DNA from: Ralstonia sp. 25mfcol4.1
GTDB lineage: Bacteria; Pseudomonadota; Gammaproteobacteria; Burkholderiales; Burkholderiaceae
Length of the DNA: 64,000 nucleotides
Assembly (NCBI RefSeq): GCF_900104095.1
Contig: NZ_FNJO01000006.1
Location: 280,573-344,572, forward strand
Direction of reading: 5' to 3'
The position numbers and the translations under genes were made by a program. A model generated the notes under the pieces. That model was not told the origin of the DNA, searched no databases, and saw only the letters and a program-made list of their open reading frames with translations. Positions 33,535-41,836 of this stretch are shown here, piece by piece (within the stretch, counting starts at the first letter, position 1; each line of letters starts with the position of its first letter).

Positions 33535-35292
33535 TCAGCCAGCGTCGCGCAGCAGGGCGCCGATGGCGGCATGCAGTTCGCCCGGTACCACGGGTTTATG
33601 CAGCAGGGCGGTGCCGCCGGCGTGGACGTTGCGCAGGCGGTCGGCGGCGGTATCGCCGGTGATGACGATGGCGGGCAGGTCGCGGCCCGTGTGCTCGCGG
33701 ATGGTGGCTATGGCGTCCAGCCCGGTGCGATGTCCGCGCAGGCGATAGTCGGCCAGGATCAGCTCTGGCGCGAAGCCCGAAAGCAGGGCCAGCGCCTCTT
33801 CCTCGGTTTCGGCGGTGCGGTTCGGGCAGTTCCAGACTGTCAGCAGGCCCGACATGGCTTCGCGGATGGCCGGATCGTCGTCGATCACCAGCACGCGCAC
33901 CCCGTCCAGCCGCGTGGCGGCGCCGGGCAGGATCGATTCCTCGGGCGCGGTCCACGCCAGCGGCAGCCGCAGACGGAACACCGAGCCCCGGTCCGGTACC
34001 GATGCCAGTGTCACCGACGTCTGCATCGTCCGCGCCAGGCCGTCCACGATGGCCAGCCCCAGGCCCAGCCCCTTGCGCTGGTCGCGTTCGGGATTGCCCA
34101 ACTGGTGGAATTCGCGAAAAATCGCCCGATGCTGGGTGACGGGAATACCGATGCCGGTATCCCAGACTTCGACCGACACATGGAAACGCCGCTTGCGGCA
34201 GGCCACCAGCACGCCGCCAGTGTGCGTGTAGCGGATGGCGTTGGCGATCAGGTTGCGCAGGATCAGTTCGGTCAGCGTGGGATCGCCAAAGGCGGTGGCC
34301 GTGGTATCTCGCGTACGATAGACCAGCCCGCGCGCATTGGCTTGCGGGGCGAACTCGTTTTCGAGCTTGTGCAGCAGCGGCTGCAGCGCGAAGGGCCGTG
34401 GCCGCGACGTCACCACGCCGGCGTCGAGCTTTGAAAAATCGAGCAGCGTGTTCAGCATTTCGCGCGCCGCACCGGACGATGCCTCGATATGGTCAAGCAA
34501 CTGGCGCTGGCGCGCGTCCAGCGGCGTGCGGCCCAGCGACACCAGGAACAGCCCCAACGCATGCAGCGGCTGGCGCAGGTCGTGGCTGGCCGACGCCAGG
34601 AACACCGACTTGGCCCGGTTGGCTTCCTCGGCCTCGCGCTGGGCCTGGCCGGCGCGAGCGGTCTGGTCGCGCAACTGCGAGATCAGCTCCACGTTCTCGA
34701 AGCGCAGCGTCAGCGAATGCCGCGCCATGCGCGAGTAGTTGCGCGCGAACACGATCAGCACGAACAGGTACAGCGGGGTGGCCAGGAACATCGGCAGGTA
34801 GGCGATATCGTGCGTGACGATAAATGCCGCCCACACCGGCACGATGGCCGGGATGAAAAAGCCCACCGCCACGGGCAGGCAGGCCGAGAACACGGCCAGC
34901 GCCGCCGCGCTCATGCCGGCGATCAGCGACAGCACGCAGATCACCACGGCCGGAGAGCGGATATCGAGATAGAGCCAGCCCGCCAGGCCCCACAGGCTGC
35001 CGATCAGCACCAGCATCGCGGTCATGCCGCGTGCATACAGGCCGGAACGCGCCTCGGTCAGCCGGTCGGGAACGGCCAGCCGGCCAAAGTGGGCGGCGGC
35101 GCAGACTACCGCCATCGCCGCCGCCCACGGCAGCGCGCCGGGGTGGCCGTCGGTCAGCGACAGCCCGGTGCCCAGGATGACGGCCGCCAGCGCACAGCCC
35201 AGCATGGCCATGCCGAAGCTCTGGTCGATCAGCTCCATCTGCGCGGACAGCAGCCGCGGCTCGTCGTAGTGCGGAAGAAAGGGCAACGCCAT
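33535..35292 (-). CDS. Hybrid sensor histidine kinase
   Basis: A 585-residue membrane kinase. Six hydrophobic helices span roughly residues 25-190 with no large periplasmic loop, so it may sense from within the membrane. A short coiled coil follows (SQLRDQTARAGQAQREAEEA). The H-box is SHDLRQPLHALGLFL, the N-box RNLIANAIRYTHTGG, the G boxes VWDTGIGIP and GLGLGLAIVDGLAR. A C-terminal receiver domain carries VRVLVIDDDPAIREAM and the phospho-acceptor in LILADYRLRGHR. No HPt domain is fused. It follows a NarL-type regulator gene by 36 bases in the same operon. Confidence 0.88.
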   Translation of the reverse strand: MALPFLPHYDEPRLLSAQMELIDQSFGMAMLGCALAAVILGTGLSLTDGHPGALPWAAAMAVVCAAAHFGRLAVPDRLTEARSGLYARGMTAMLVLIGSLWGLAGWLYLDIRSPAVVICVLSLIAGMSAAALAVFSACLPVAVGFFIPAIVPVWAAFIVTHDIAYLPMFLATPLYLFVLIVFARNYSRMARHSLTLRFENVELISQLRDQTARAGQAQREAEEANRAKSVFLASASHDLRQPLHALGLFLVSLGRTPLDARQRQLLDHIEASSGAAREMLNTLLDFSKLDAGVVTSRPRPFALQPLLHKLENEFAPQANARGLVYRTRDTTATAFGDPTLTELILRNLIANAIRYTHTGGVLVACRKRRFHVSVEVWDTGIGIPVTQHRAIFREFHQLGNPERDQRKGLGLGLAIVDGLARTMQTSVTLASVPDRGSVFRLRLPLAWTAPEESILPGAATRLDGVRVLVIDDDPAIREAMSGLLTVWNCPNRTAETEEEALALLSGFAPELILADYRLRGHRTGLDAIATIREHTGRDLPAIVITGDTAADRLRNVHAGGTALLHKPVVPGELHAAIGALLRDAG

Positions 35293-35328
35293 GGTCGCGC
35301 GGCAGGCGGGGGCGGGTTGAAATCGCGG

Positions 35329-35985
35329 TCAGCGATGCGTCTGCACCAGCCCGCGGCGCTGCGCTTCGAGGATGGCCTCCACGCGGCTGACCACGCCAAG
35401 GTGATCGAGGATGGCCGCCACGTGCACGCGCACGGTGTTTTCGGACAGCCCCAGGTGGTAGGCAATGACCTTGTTCGATCGCCCCAGGCTCAGTTGCGTG
35501 AGCACCTCCAGCTGGCGCGGCGTGAGCTGGCTCGGTTCGTAGGCCGGAGCATGGCCGGCGGCCGGTCTGCCCGCGCCGGGGCCATAGGCGCTGCCATCGG
35601 CCGGGAAATGCGTGCCGCCCGACAGGCAACTGGCGATGGCGCGTTCGATATCGCCCGCATCGGCGGACTTCGGCAGGAAGCCGGCGATCTCGCGCCGCGA
35701 GTCGGCCGGGATGGCGTCGATATGCGACGTACCCGAGACGATCACGATACGCGCCGCGGCAAAGTGCCGGCGCAGGACCTTGATGCCTTCGATGCCGTTC
35801 AGGCCCGGCATCTGGATGTCCAGCAGCAGGATGTCCACGGGCTGGCTGGCGTGGGCCTGCACGGCCTCCATGACCGATCCGGCCTCGATGATCGACGCCA
35901 CGCTGGGGCTGTCTGCCAGCAGCAGCTTCAGCCCCGTGCGGAACAGGGTGTGGTCATCGATCAGCAGGAGTCGGGCACGCGACAT
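35329..35985 (-). CDS. NarL/FixJ-type response regulator
   Basis: A 218-residue regulator. The receiver domain shows RARLLLIDDHTLFRTGLKLL, the phospho-acceptor in DILLLDIQMPGLNGIEG and the conserved VIVSGT and FLPKSA (switch threonine/serine and lysine). The LuxR-type helix-turn-helix is PRQLEVLTQLSLGRSNKVIA with LGLSENTVRVHVAAILDHLG. ATG 35985 (MSRARLLLIDD) is chosen by family length; no strong ribosome site is seen, and a longer frame reaches 36063. It leads an operon with the hybrid kinase, which probably phosphorylates it. Target genes are unknown. Confidence 0.87.
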   Translation of the reverse strand: MSRARLLLIDDHTLFRTGLKLLLADSPSVASIIEAGSVMEAVQAHASQPVDILLLDIQMPGLNGIEGIKVLRRHFAAARIVIVSGTSHIDAIPADSRREIAGFLPKSADAGDIERAIASCLSGGTHFPADGSAYGPGAGRPAAGHAPAYEPSQLTPRQLEVLTQLSLGRSNKVIAYHLGLSENTVRVHVAAILDHLGVVSRVEAILEAQRRGLVQTHR

Positions 35986-36186
35986 GGAAACACGCACAAA
36001 GTGCAGGGAGCGACATGGGGATCGATTGGACTGGATTCGACGCGCGTTGTCCATCGCCAGCATTGGGGGCTGCGGCCCCCGCCATGGATATCGGCCTCTA
36101 GTCCGGAAAGATTATTGGCAGCGTAGTGCGGCGGTGCCAGCATTTTGCCCATGGACGAATTCCGCGACTTGTCCATACCACTTCTG

Positions 36187-36219
36187 ATACCCGCTCCTCC
36201 CGGCTGCGGGTATTTTTTT
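36187..36219 (+). terminator. Rho-independent terminator facing right with no gene before it
   Basis: ATACCCGC (36187-36194) pairs with GCGGGTAT (36206-36213) around an 11-base loop and seven T residues follow (36213-36219). The T run is on the + strand only, so it ends rightward transcripts. The genes on both sides are on the - strand. It implies a + strand transcript starting between about 35990 and 36180. Confidence 0.7.
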
Positions 36220-36256
36220 GTCCGGACCCGGGCCGGCCGTCAGCGTCAGCCAAGCG

Positions 36257-36952
36257 TCAGACCGGGATCGACAGCGGACCGGCGGCCACGTCCCAGGTCG
36301 TGGCATCGAGGAACCAGCGCGCGGCATGTGGCCCGTGCAGCACGCAGCTATCGTCCGACACGCGCACCCAGTCGCCTTCGGGCAGGCCCAGCACCGGGGT
36401 GTCCGGCGACAGCGCGGTGAATTCGGCCAGCCGCTGGTCGCGTGTCTCGCCACGGAAGCCTTCGATTTGCAGGTTGTAGTAGTGAGGGTTGATCTGGAAC
36501 GGGACCAGGCCGAGCGCATCGAAGCCGCCCGGGTCCACCACCGGCATGTCGTTGGTCGTGCGGATGGTCGGCGTGGCCAGGTTGGACCCGGCGCTCCAGC
36601 CGATATAGCGCGCGGCGCCCCCCCGCACGCGGGCAGCCATGGGCGCCAGCAGCCCTTGCTGGCGCAGCACCTGCAGCAGGCGGAAGGTATTGCCGCCACC
36701 CACCACGATCAGCGTGGCGGCGTTGACCGCGGCCAGGGTATCGGCCTGCTCGTGCAGCGACTGCACCGCGATGCCGACCGGCGCGAAGGCCTCGCGTACC
36801 TGGGCGGCGTAGCTGTCCCAGTCGCGCGTCACGCCCGCGTAAGGCACGAACAGGGCGTCGGTACGGCCATCGGCCAGTTCGGCGATGGCTTGGGCAGCGT
36901 GAACGAGGTAGCCCTCGTCCGAGGTCGAGTTGCTGAGCAGAAGCAGGTCCAT
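36257..36952 (-). CDS. pepE: Peptidase E (alpha-aspartyl dipeptidase)
   Basis: A 231-residue S51 serine peptidase that cleaves dipeptides with N-terminal aspartate. E. coli PepE is 229 residues, and its catalytic residues fall at the same numbers here: Ser120 in YIGWSAGSN, Asp135 in IRTTND, His157 in FQINPHYYN. The VVGGGNTFRLLQVL block is also conserved. The start ATG 36952 (MDLLLLSNSTS) gives this register; an upstream extension is not conserved. It lies 112 bases after the phosphodiesterase of the ABC operon, on the same strand, and may be read through from it. Confidence 0.92.
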   Translation of the reverse strand: MDLLLLSNSTSDEGYLVHAAQAIAELADGRTDALFVPYAGVTRDWDSYAAQVREAFAPVGIAVQSLHEQADTLAAVNAATLIVVGGGNTFRLLQVLRQQGLLAPMAARVRGGAARYIGWSAGSNLATPTIRTTNDMPVVDPGGFDALGLVPFQINPHYYNLQIEGFRGETRDQRLAEFTALSPDTPVLGLPEGDWVRVSDDSCVLHGPHAARWFLDATTWDVAAGPLSIPV

Positions 36953-37064
36953 GTCGGGGTGTCGCAGAGTTCCGCCTGGCGGAACGTTGGTCCGTAAATC
37001 GGAAGAAGCCGACAATGGTACGCCAATGGCAGCGGCACGCGCACGGGTGCGTGCGCCGCTGCCG

Positions 37065-37919
37065 TCAATCGATGAGCTTGCCGTCCGCGTCGAAGAACGG
37101 GTGCCGCGCCCCGTGATCGCCAATGGCCGCCAGATGCGTGACCAGGCCGTGTTGCGGGTGCCACCAGTGCAGCAGGTAGCCCGGCGGCTCCATGCGGAAG
37201 CACGACGGCGCCTGCGGGTCCAGGTCCAGCGCCACCTGGTGCGCCGGGCCCGGCGCGGTCATGGCGACGGTGCCGCCAAAGCGGCGCGTGATCTGGCGGT
37301 GCAGATGGCCGCAGATCACGCGTTCCACCTGCGGATGCCGGGCGATGACCGCTTCCAGGGCCGCCGCGTTGTCCAGCCCCTGCACGTCCATGTGGCCGAT
37401 GCCGGTATGGAACGGCGGATGGTGCAGCATGACCAGCGTGGGCTGCTGCGGCGCGGCGGACAGCGCGGCATCGAGCCACGCCAGCCCGTCGGGCTCGGCA
37501 CGGCCTCCGGGCTTGCCGGGCACGGTGCAGTCGAAGCCCACCAGCCGCAGCGGGCCGGCATCGATGGCGTAGTGCACCGGCGCCTCGCCGTCGCCGTTGG
37601 CGAACAGGTAGTCGTGATCGGCAAACACGCGGCGCAGCGACGTGCGGTGATCGTGGTTGCCGGGCAGCAGCTTCACCGGCATCGGCAGGCGCTGCAGGAT
37701 GTCGCGCAGGAAGCGGTATTCGTGGACATCGCCGAAGTCGACCAGGTCGCCGGTGACCACCACCATATCGGGCAGTTGCGGAGCCGCCAGCAGCGTGTCG
37801 ATGGCCGAGTGCAGCGCGCCGGCAGTGTCCACCATGCGGTAGGACAGCTTGCCACCGGCCTTGATGTGCAGGTCGGTCAGTTGCGCCAGCAGGTAGGGCG
37901 CCGGGTTTGCGAGGGTCAT
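37065..37919 (-). CDS. GpdQ/CpdA-like metallophosphodiesterase
   Basis: A 284-residue binuclear metallophosphoesterase. All ligand motifs are in place: D16 and H18 (LTDLHIK), D58 (VVTGDLVDFGD), N88/H89 (LLPGNHDHR), H166-H167 (VMLHHPPF), and H205/H207 (ICGHLHRQ). The overall plan follows glycerophosphodiesterase GpdQ and cyclic-AMP phosphodiesterase CpdA. Its ATG overlaps the TGA of the ABC ATPase (ATGA), so translation is coupled to an importer. This argues for a role in hydrolysing an imported phosphodiester rather than cAMP turnover. There is no signal peptide, so it acts in the cytoplasm. Confidence 0.85.
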   Translation of the reverse strand: MTLANPAPYLLAQLTDLHIKAGGKLSYRMVDTAGALHSAIDTLLAAPQLPDMVVVTGDLVDFGDVHEYRFLRDILQRLPMPVKLLPGNHDHRTSLRRVFADHDYLFANGDGEAPVHYAIDAGPLRLVGFDCTVPGKPGGRAEPDGLAWLDAALSAAPQQPTLVMLHHPPFHTGIGHMDVQGLDNAAALEAVIARHPQVERVICGHLHRQITRRFGGTVAMTAPGPAHQVALDLDPQAPSCFRMEPPGYLLHWWHPQHGLVTHLAAIGDHGARHPFFDADGKLID

Positions 37920-38974
37920 ACGGCTTGGCAAAGCGTGATCAGGTGTTGGGTATCGATGCGCAGGCCCACGCGCGTGCCGGCGGCCCAGGCATCGCGGCGG
38001 GCGGTGTCGACGATCAGCGGCGCGGTGGCGCCCACATCCACCAGCAGGCGGGTGTGGTTGCCCAGGAACAGCGCGGTGACGACCGTGCCTTCCACATGGG
38101 CATCGTCGGCGTGCACCAGCGCCACGTCCTCGGGCCGGAACATCAGGCGCGCGGTCGATGTCGTCGGCGCATCGTCGGGCGGCCCCATCGGCACCGTGCC
38201 GCCCGGCACGCGCCAGCGGCCCGCCTCGGCCGTGCCCGGCAGGTGGTTCATGGTGCCGATGAAGTCGGCCACGAACGCATTGGCCGGGGCGCGGTAGATG
38301 TCCTGCGGCGTGCCGGCCTGGGCAATGCGGCCCTTGTCCATCACGATGATGCGGTCGCCCAGCGCCATGGCTTCGGCCTGGTCGTGCGTGACGTACACGG
38401 CCGTGATATGCAGGCTGCGCAGCAGCTGGTTGATGTCGGCGCGCAGCGCATCGCGCAGCTTGGCATCGAGCGCGGTCAGCGGCTCGTCCAGCAGCAGCAC
38501 GCGCGGCTGCACGGCGATGGCGCGCGCCAGCGCCACACGCTGGCGCTGCCCGCCGGACAGCTGGTCGATGCGGCGGTCGGCAAACGGCTCCAGGTGCATC
38601 ATCGCCAGCATCTCGTCCACGCGGCGGCGGCGCGCGGCGCTGTCCACGCGCCGTACGCGCAGACCATAGGCGATGTTCTCGGACACGCTCATGTTCGGAA
38701 ACAGCGCGTAGTTCTGGAACACCATGCCCACCCCGCGCTGCTCGATGGGCTGGTCGGTCACGCGCGTGTCGCCAAACCACACCTCGCCGCCGGCATCGGG
38801 CTGCTCCAGACCGGCGATGATGCGCAGCGTGGTGGTCTTGCCGCAGCCCGACGGCCCCAGCAGCACCACGGTTTCACCGGCACCGATATCCAGGTCCAGC
38901 GGCTGCAGCGCCAGCGTGCCGTCTGCGAACGTCTTGGCGCACTGGCGCAGGCGGATGGGGGTGGGCTCATGCAT
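37916..38974 (-). CDS. ABC importer ATPase (PotA/PhnT/FbpC class)
   Basis: A 352-residue ATPase. Walker A is LLGPSGCGKTTTLRIIAGLE, the signature LSGGQRQRVALARAI, Walker B VLLLDEPLTALDAKLR, and the switch histidine VYVTHDQAEAMAL. A C-terminal TOBE-like domain (LMFRPEDVALVHADDAHVEG) is typical of the polyamine, iron and aminoethylphosphonate importers. ATG 38974 has AGGAAG before it and overlaps the end of the second permease gene by eight bases. It powers the two permeases upstream. Confidence 0.92.
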   Translation of the reverse strand: MHEPTPIRLRQCAKTFADGTLALQPLDLDIGAGETVVLLGPSGCGKTTTLRIIAGLEQPDAGGEVWFGDTRVTDQPIEQRGVGMVFQNYALFPNMSVSENIAYGLRVRRVDSAARRRRVDEMLAMMHLEPFADRRIDQLSGGQRQRVALARAIAVQPRVLLLDEPLTALDAKLRDALRADINQLLRSLHITAVYVTHDQAEAMALGDRIIVMDKGRIAQAGTPQDIYRAPANAFVADFIGTMNHLPGTAEAGRWRVPGGTVPMGPPDDAPTTSTARLMFRPEDVALVHADDAHVEGTVVTALFLGNHTRLLVDVGATAPLIVDTARRDAWAAGTRVGLRIDTQHLITLCQAV

Positions 38975-39866
38975 GGCGGCTTCCTGGAACGGTGGAGGCG
39001 TTGGGGGCGGGGACGGTCTGTGGCAAGCCCAGGGGCGCGTCCTGGGCGGGTTCGGCCACCGGTGCATGGCGGCGTGCGCGGGCCCCCAGCGCGCTGGCGG
39101 CCTGCATGAACACCAGCATCGGGATGATCATGACGAAGAACACGATGGTGTAGGCCGACCCGATTTGGAGCCGCATCGACGCGTAGCTGTCGGCCAGGCC
39201 CACGGGCAGTGTCTGCGTGGTGGGGGTGTGCAGCATCCAGGTCAGGTTGAACTCGCCCACCGACAGCGTCACCACCATCAGCGCGCCGGCCAGGATGCCC
39301 TGGCGGCAGTTCGGCAGCACCACCGTGAAGAATCGCTGCAGGCGCGTGGCGCCCAGGCTCGCCGCGGCGTCTTCCAGCGTGCGGATATCGATGGCCGACA
39401 GGATGGCCAGCACCGCCCGCACCATGAACGGCAGCGTGAACACCACATGGCCGATCAGGATGAACACCCAGCTCGTGCGCAGGCCTTGCCAGCTGCCGTA
39501 GAGCAGGATCAGGCCCAGCGCGGTGGCCAGCCCGGGCAGCGCCACGGGCAGCATCAGCAGTTCCTCGATCAGGCGCGTCACCCGGTTGCGCCGCAGGGCC
39601 ATGTAGTACGCGGCGGGCACGCCGATCACCAGCGTGCAGGCCAGGCAGGCCAGCGCGATGCCCAGCGACAGGAAGATGGTGTTGCGATAGAGCGACCAGA
39701 CTTCCTCGAGCCAGCGTGTGGTGAGGCCGCTCGACAGGCCAACGAAGATGTTATTGGTCAGGCCGGCCAGCACGGACAGCACCACGGGCACGGTCATGAA
39801 GGCGCAGACCAGCAGGGTCAGCGTCAGTTGCAGCCAGTAGCCGGCGCGGCGGGGTAGGGCGGTCAT
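38967..39866 (-). CDS. ABC importer permease, second subunit
   Basis: A 299-residue inner-membrane permease with six helices and the EAA loop DIRTLEDAAASLGATRLQRF, which docks to the ATPase. The N-terminus reads WLQLTLTLLVCAFMTVPVVL, as in PhnV/PotC-like subunits. An unusually long, hydrophilic proline/alanine-rich tail of about 40 residues follows the last helix. It lies 39 bases downstream of the first permease gene and overlaps the ATPase start. Confidence 0.9.
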   Translation of the reverse strand: MTALPRRAGYWLQLTLTLLVCAFMTVPVVLSVLAGLTNNIFVGLSSGLTTRWLEEVWSLYRNTIFLSLGIALACLACTLVIGVPAAYYMALRRNRVTRLIEELLMLPVALPGLATALGLILLYGSWQGLRTSWVFILIGHVVFTLPFMVRAVLAILSAIDIRTLEDAAASLGATRLQRFFTVVLPNCRQGILAGALMVVTLSVGEFNLTWMLHTPTTQTLPVGLADSYASMRLQIGSAYTIVFFVMIIPMLVFMQAASALGARARRHAPVAEPAQDAPLGLPQTVPAPNASTVPGSRHA

Positions 39867-39905
39867 CGATAGTCCTCGGCAATGTGCGTTTGACCGGACG
39901 GCGTT

Positions 39906-40724
39906 TCAGGCGGTGGCGGCGACGGCGTCGCCGGAATACCAGCGCGCCAGCGCCAGCAGGGCCCAGGTGACCACGCCAAGCAGGATCGACAGCGCGGCGG
40001 CCATGCCGAAGTTGGCGTAGTTGGTGAACTCGTTGTAGATCGTCAGCGGCAGCACGTCGAGCTGCGTGGCCAGTGTGAAGGCGGTGCCGAACGCGCCCAT
40101 GCTGGTGGCAAAGCAGATCGCCCCGCTGGACAGCATGGCCGGCATCAGCGCGGGCAGCATCACGTCGCGCACCACGCGCCACGGGCTGGCGCCCAGCGAG
40201 CGCGCCGCTTCCTCCAGCGACGGGTCGAGCTTTTCCACGGCGGCCATCACGGTCAGGATCACGCGCGGAATCGAGAAATAGAGATAGCCGACGAACAGGC
40301 CGGCCAGCCCGTAGGCGAAGGTCCATCGCTCGCCCGCGAGCACATCGCCGATGCTGGCCAGCAGGCCGTTGCGGCCCCCCAGCATGATGACCATGAAGCC
40401 GATCACCACGCCCGGGAACGCCAGCGGAAAGGTCAGCATCGCCACCAGCACCGGCTTGCCCGGCACCGGGTGGCGCTGCAGGAAGGTACCGGCGATGCCG
40501 GCGATCACCAGCGTGGCCAGCGTGACCAGCGCGGACAGCACCACGGTCACCATCAGGCTGTGCAGATAGCGGGCACTGGTCAGCACGGTCCAGTAGACCC
40601 CCGCGCCGTCGCGGCCGGTCAGGCTGACTTCGATCAGCCGCGCCATCGGCAGGCAGAAGAACGCCAGGAACACGAGCAGCGCGGGCAGCGCGAACAGGAA
40701 GAGGGCGGGAGATCGCTGGGTCAT
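39906..40724 (-). CDS. ABC importer permease, first subunit
   Basis: A 272-residue permease of the PotB/PhnU type: six helices, opening MTQRSPALFLFALPALLVFL, with a conserved EAA loop KLDPSLEEAARSLGASPWRV. It pairs with the following permease to form the channel. It starts 22 bases after the binding-protein gene and so is the second gene of the operon. Confidence 0.9.
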   Translation of the reverse strand: MTQRSPALFLFALPALLVFLAFFCLPMARLIEVSLTGRDGAGVYWTVLTSARYLHSLMVTVVLSALVTLATLVIAGIAGTFLQRHPVPGKPVLVAMLTFPLAFPGVVIGFMVIMLGGRNGLLASIGDVLAGERWTFAYGLAGLFVGYLYFSIPRVILTVMAAVEKLDPSLEEAARSLGASPWRVVRDVMLPALMPAMLSSGAICFATSMGAFGTAFTLATQLDVLPLTIYNEFTNYANFGMAAALSILLGVVTWALLALARWYSGDAVAATA

Positions 40725-40746
40725 GGTGCGGGCGCGGGCCGGTGGA

Positions 40747-41781
40747 TTAGCGCACTTCCTTCAGGTACTGGTCGCTGAAGGCCTTCTGCGACTGGGCCAT
40801 CTTGCTGAAGTCCACCGGCTTGGCGCGGGCGTAGTCGGCGGCGGGCAGGAAGCGCGACTGCACGTCGGCCGGCATCGGCACGTTGCGCACCGGACGCAGG
40901 TAGGCGTTGGCCCACAGCGCCTGGCCCTGGTCGGACAGCACGAAGTCCAGCACCTTGCGGCCTTCGGCAGCGTGCGGCGCGTTGTTGACCAGGCTCATCA
41001 CGTAAGGCACCACCAGCGTGCCTTCCTTCGGAATCACGAAGGCCACGTTGGCGCGATCCTTGTACTTCGCGCGGTAGGCGTTGAAGTCGTAGTCGAGCAG
41101 GATGGGGATCTCGCCGGACAGCACGCGCGCATAGGCGGTCTGCTTCGGCACGATGGGCTGGTTCTTCTGCAGGTCGCGGAAGTACTTGAAGGCCGGGCCG
41201 AAGTTGTCCAGCGAGCCGCCCAGGGCCTGGTTCACGGCCACGGCGCCCACATAGCCGACAAAGGCGCTGGCCGGATCGAGGTAGCCCACCAGGCCCTTGT
41301 ATTCGGGCTTGAGCAGGTCCGCCCACGACTGCGGCACGGGCTTGCCGCGCAGCGCGTCGACGTTGACCATGAAGCCCAGCGTGCCGGAATGGATCGCAAA
41401 CCAGTTGCCTTGCGGATCTTTCAGGCCGTCGGGGATGTCGTTCCAGTGGGCCGGCTTGTACGGCTGGGTCACGCCGTCGGCCTTGGCCTGGATGCCGAAG
41501 GTCACGCCCAGGTAGGTCACGTCGGCCACCGGGGCGGCCTTTTCGGCCACCAGCTGTGCCAGCGACTGGCCCGAGTTCTTGTTGTCGAACGGCACGGTGA
41601 CGCCGGTCTTTTCCTTGATCGCGCGGATCTGCGCGGCCCAGTCGGCCCATTCGGGCGGGCAGTTGTAGCAGATGGCGGTCTGCGCGGCGGCGCCCTGGCT
41701 GAAGGCGGCACAGGTGGTGGCGACAGCGGCGGCGGTGGCCAGCCAGCGCAGCGGACGGCGCCAGAAGGATTGCGTCGACAT
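40747..41781 (-). CDS. Periplasmic binding protein of the ABC importer
   Basis: A 344-residue type II binding protein. The signal peptide ends near FSQGAAAQTAIC. The mature N-terminus has a close cysteine pair (ICYNCPPEW) that may form a disulfide. Conserved blocks include IKEKTGVTVPFDNKNSGQSL, ADVTYLGVTFGIQAKADG, FAIHSGTLGFMVNVDALRGK and PILLDYDFNAYRAKYKD. It resembles iron/2-aminoethylphosphonate and polyamine binding proteins, without a decisive ligand. Given the coupled phosphodiesterase, an organophosphate ligand is inferred. GGGAG precedes ATG 41781. A TCGG-rich tract separates it from the LacI gene. Confidence 0.87.
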   Translation of the reverse strand: MSTQSFWRRPLRWLATAAAVATTCAAFSQGAAAQTAICYNCPPEWADWAAQIRAIKEKTGVTVPFDNKNSGQSLAQLVAEKAAPVADVTYLGVTFGIQAKADGVTQPYKPAHWNDIPDGLKDPQGNWFAIHSGTLGFMVNVDALRGKPVPQSWADLLKPEYKGLVGYLDPASAFVGYVGAVAVNQALGGSLDNFGPAFKYFRDLQKNQPIVPKQTAYARVLSGEIPILLDYDFNAYRAKYKDRANVAFVIPKEGTLVVPYVMSLVNNAPHAAEGRKVLDFVLSDQGQALWANAYLRPVRNVPMPADVQSRFLPAADYARAKPVDFSKMAQSQKAFSDQYLKEVR

Positions 41782-41798
41782 GTAAGGCTCCCTGGTTA

Positions 41799-41836
41799 GG
41801 TCGGTCGGTGAGTCGGTCAGTCGGTGGTCGGTCGGA
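41799..41836. repeat. Short GTCGGT-rich tract between the LacI and binding-protein genes
   Basis: Thirty-eight bases are built from TCGG/GTCGGT units with small interruptions (GGTCGGTCGGTGAGTCGG, then TCAGTCGGTGGTCGGTCGGA). The tract fills most of the 55-base gap between the LacI stop and the binding-protein start and would lie in the mRNA leader. Confidence 0.7.
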
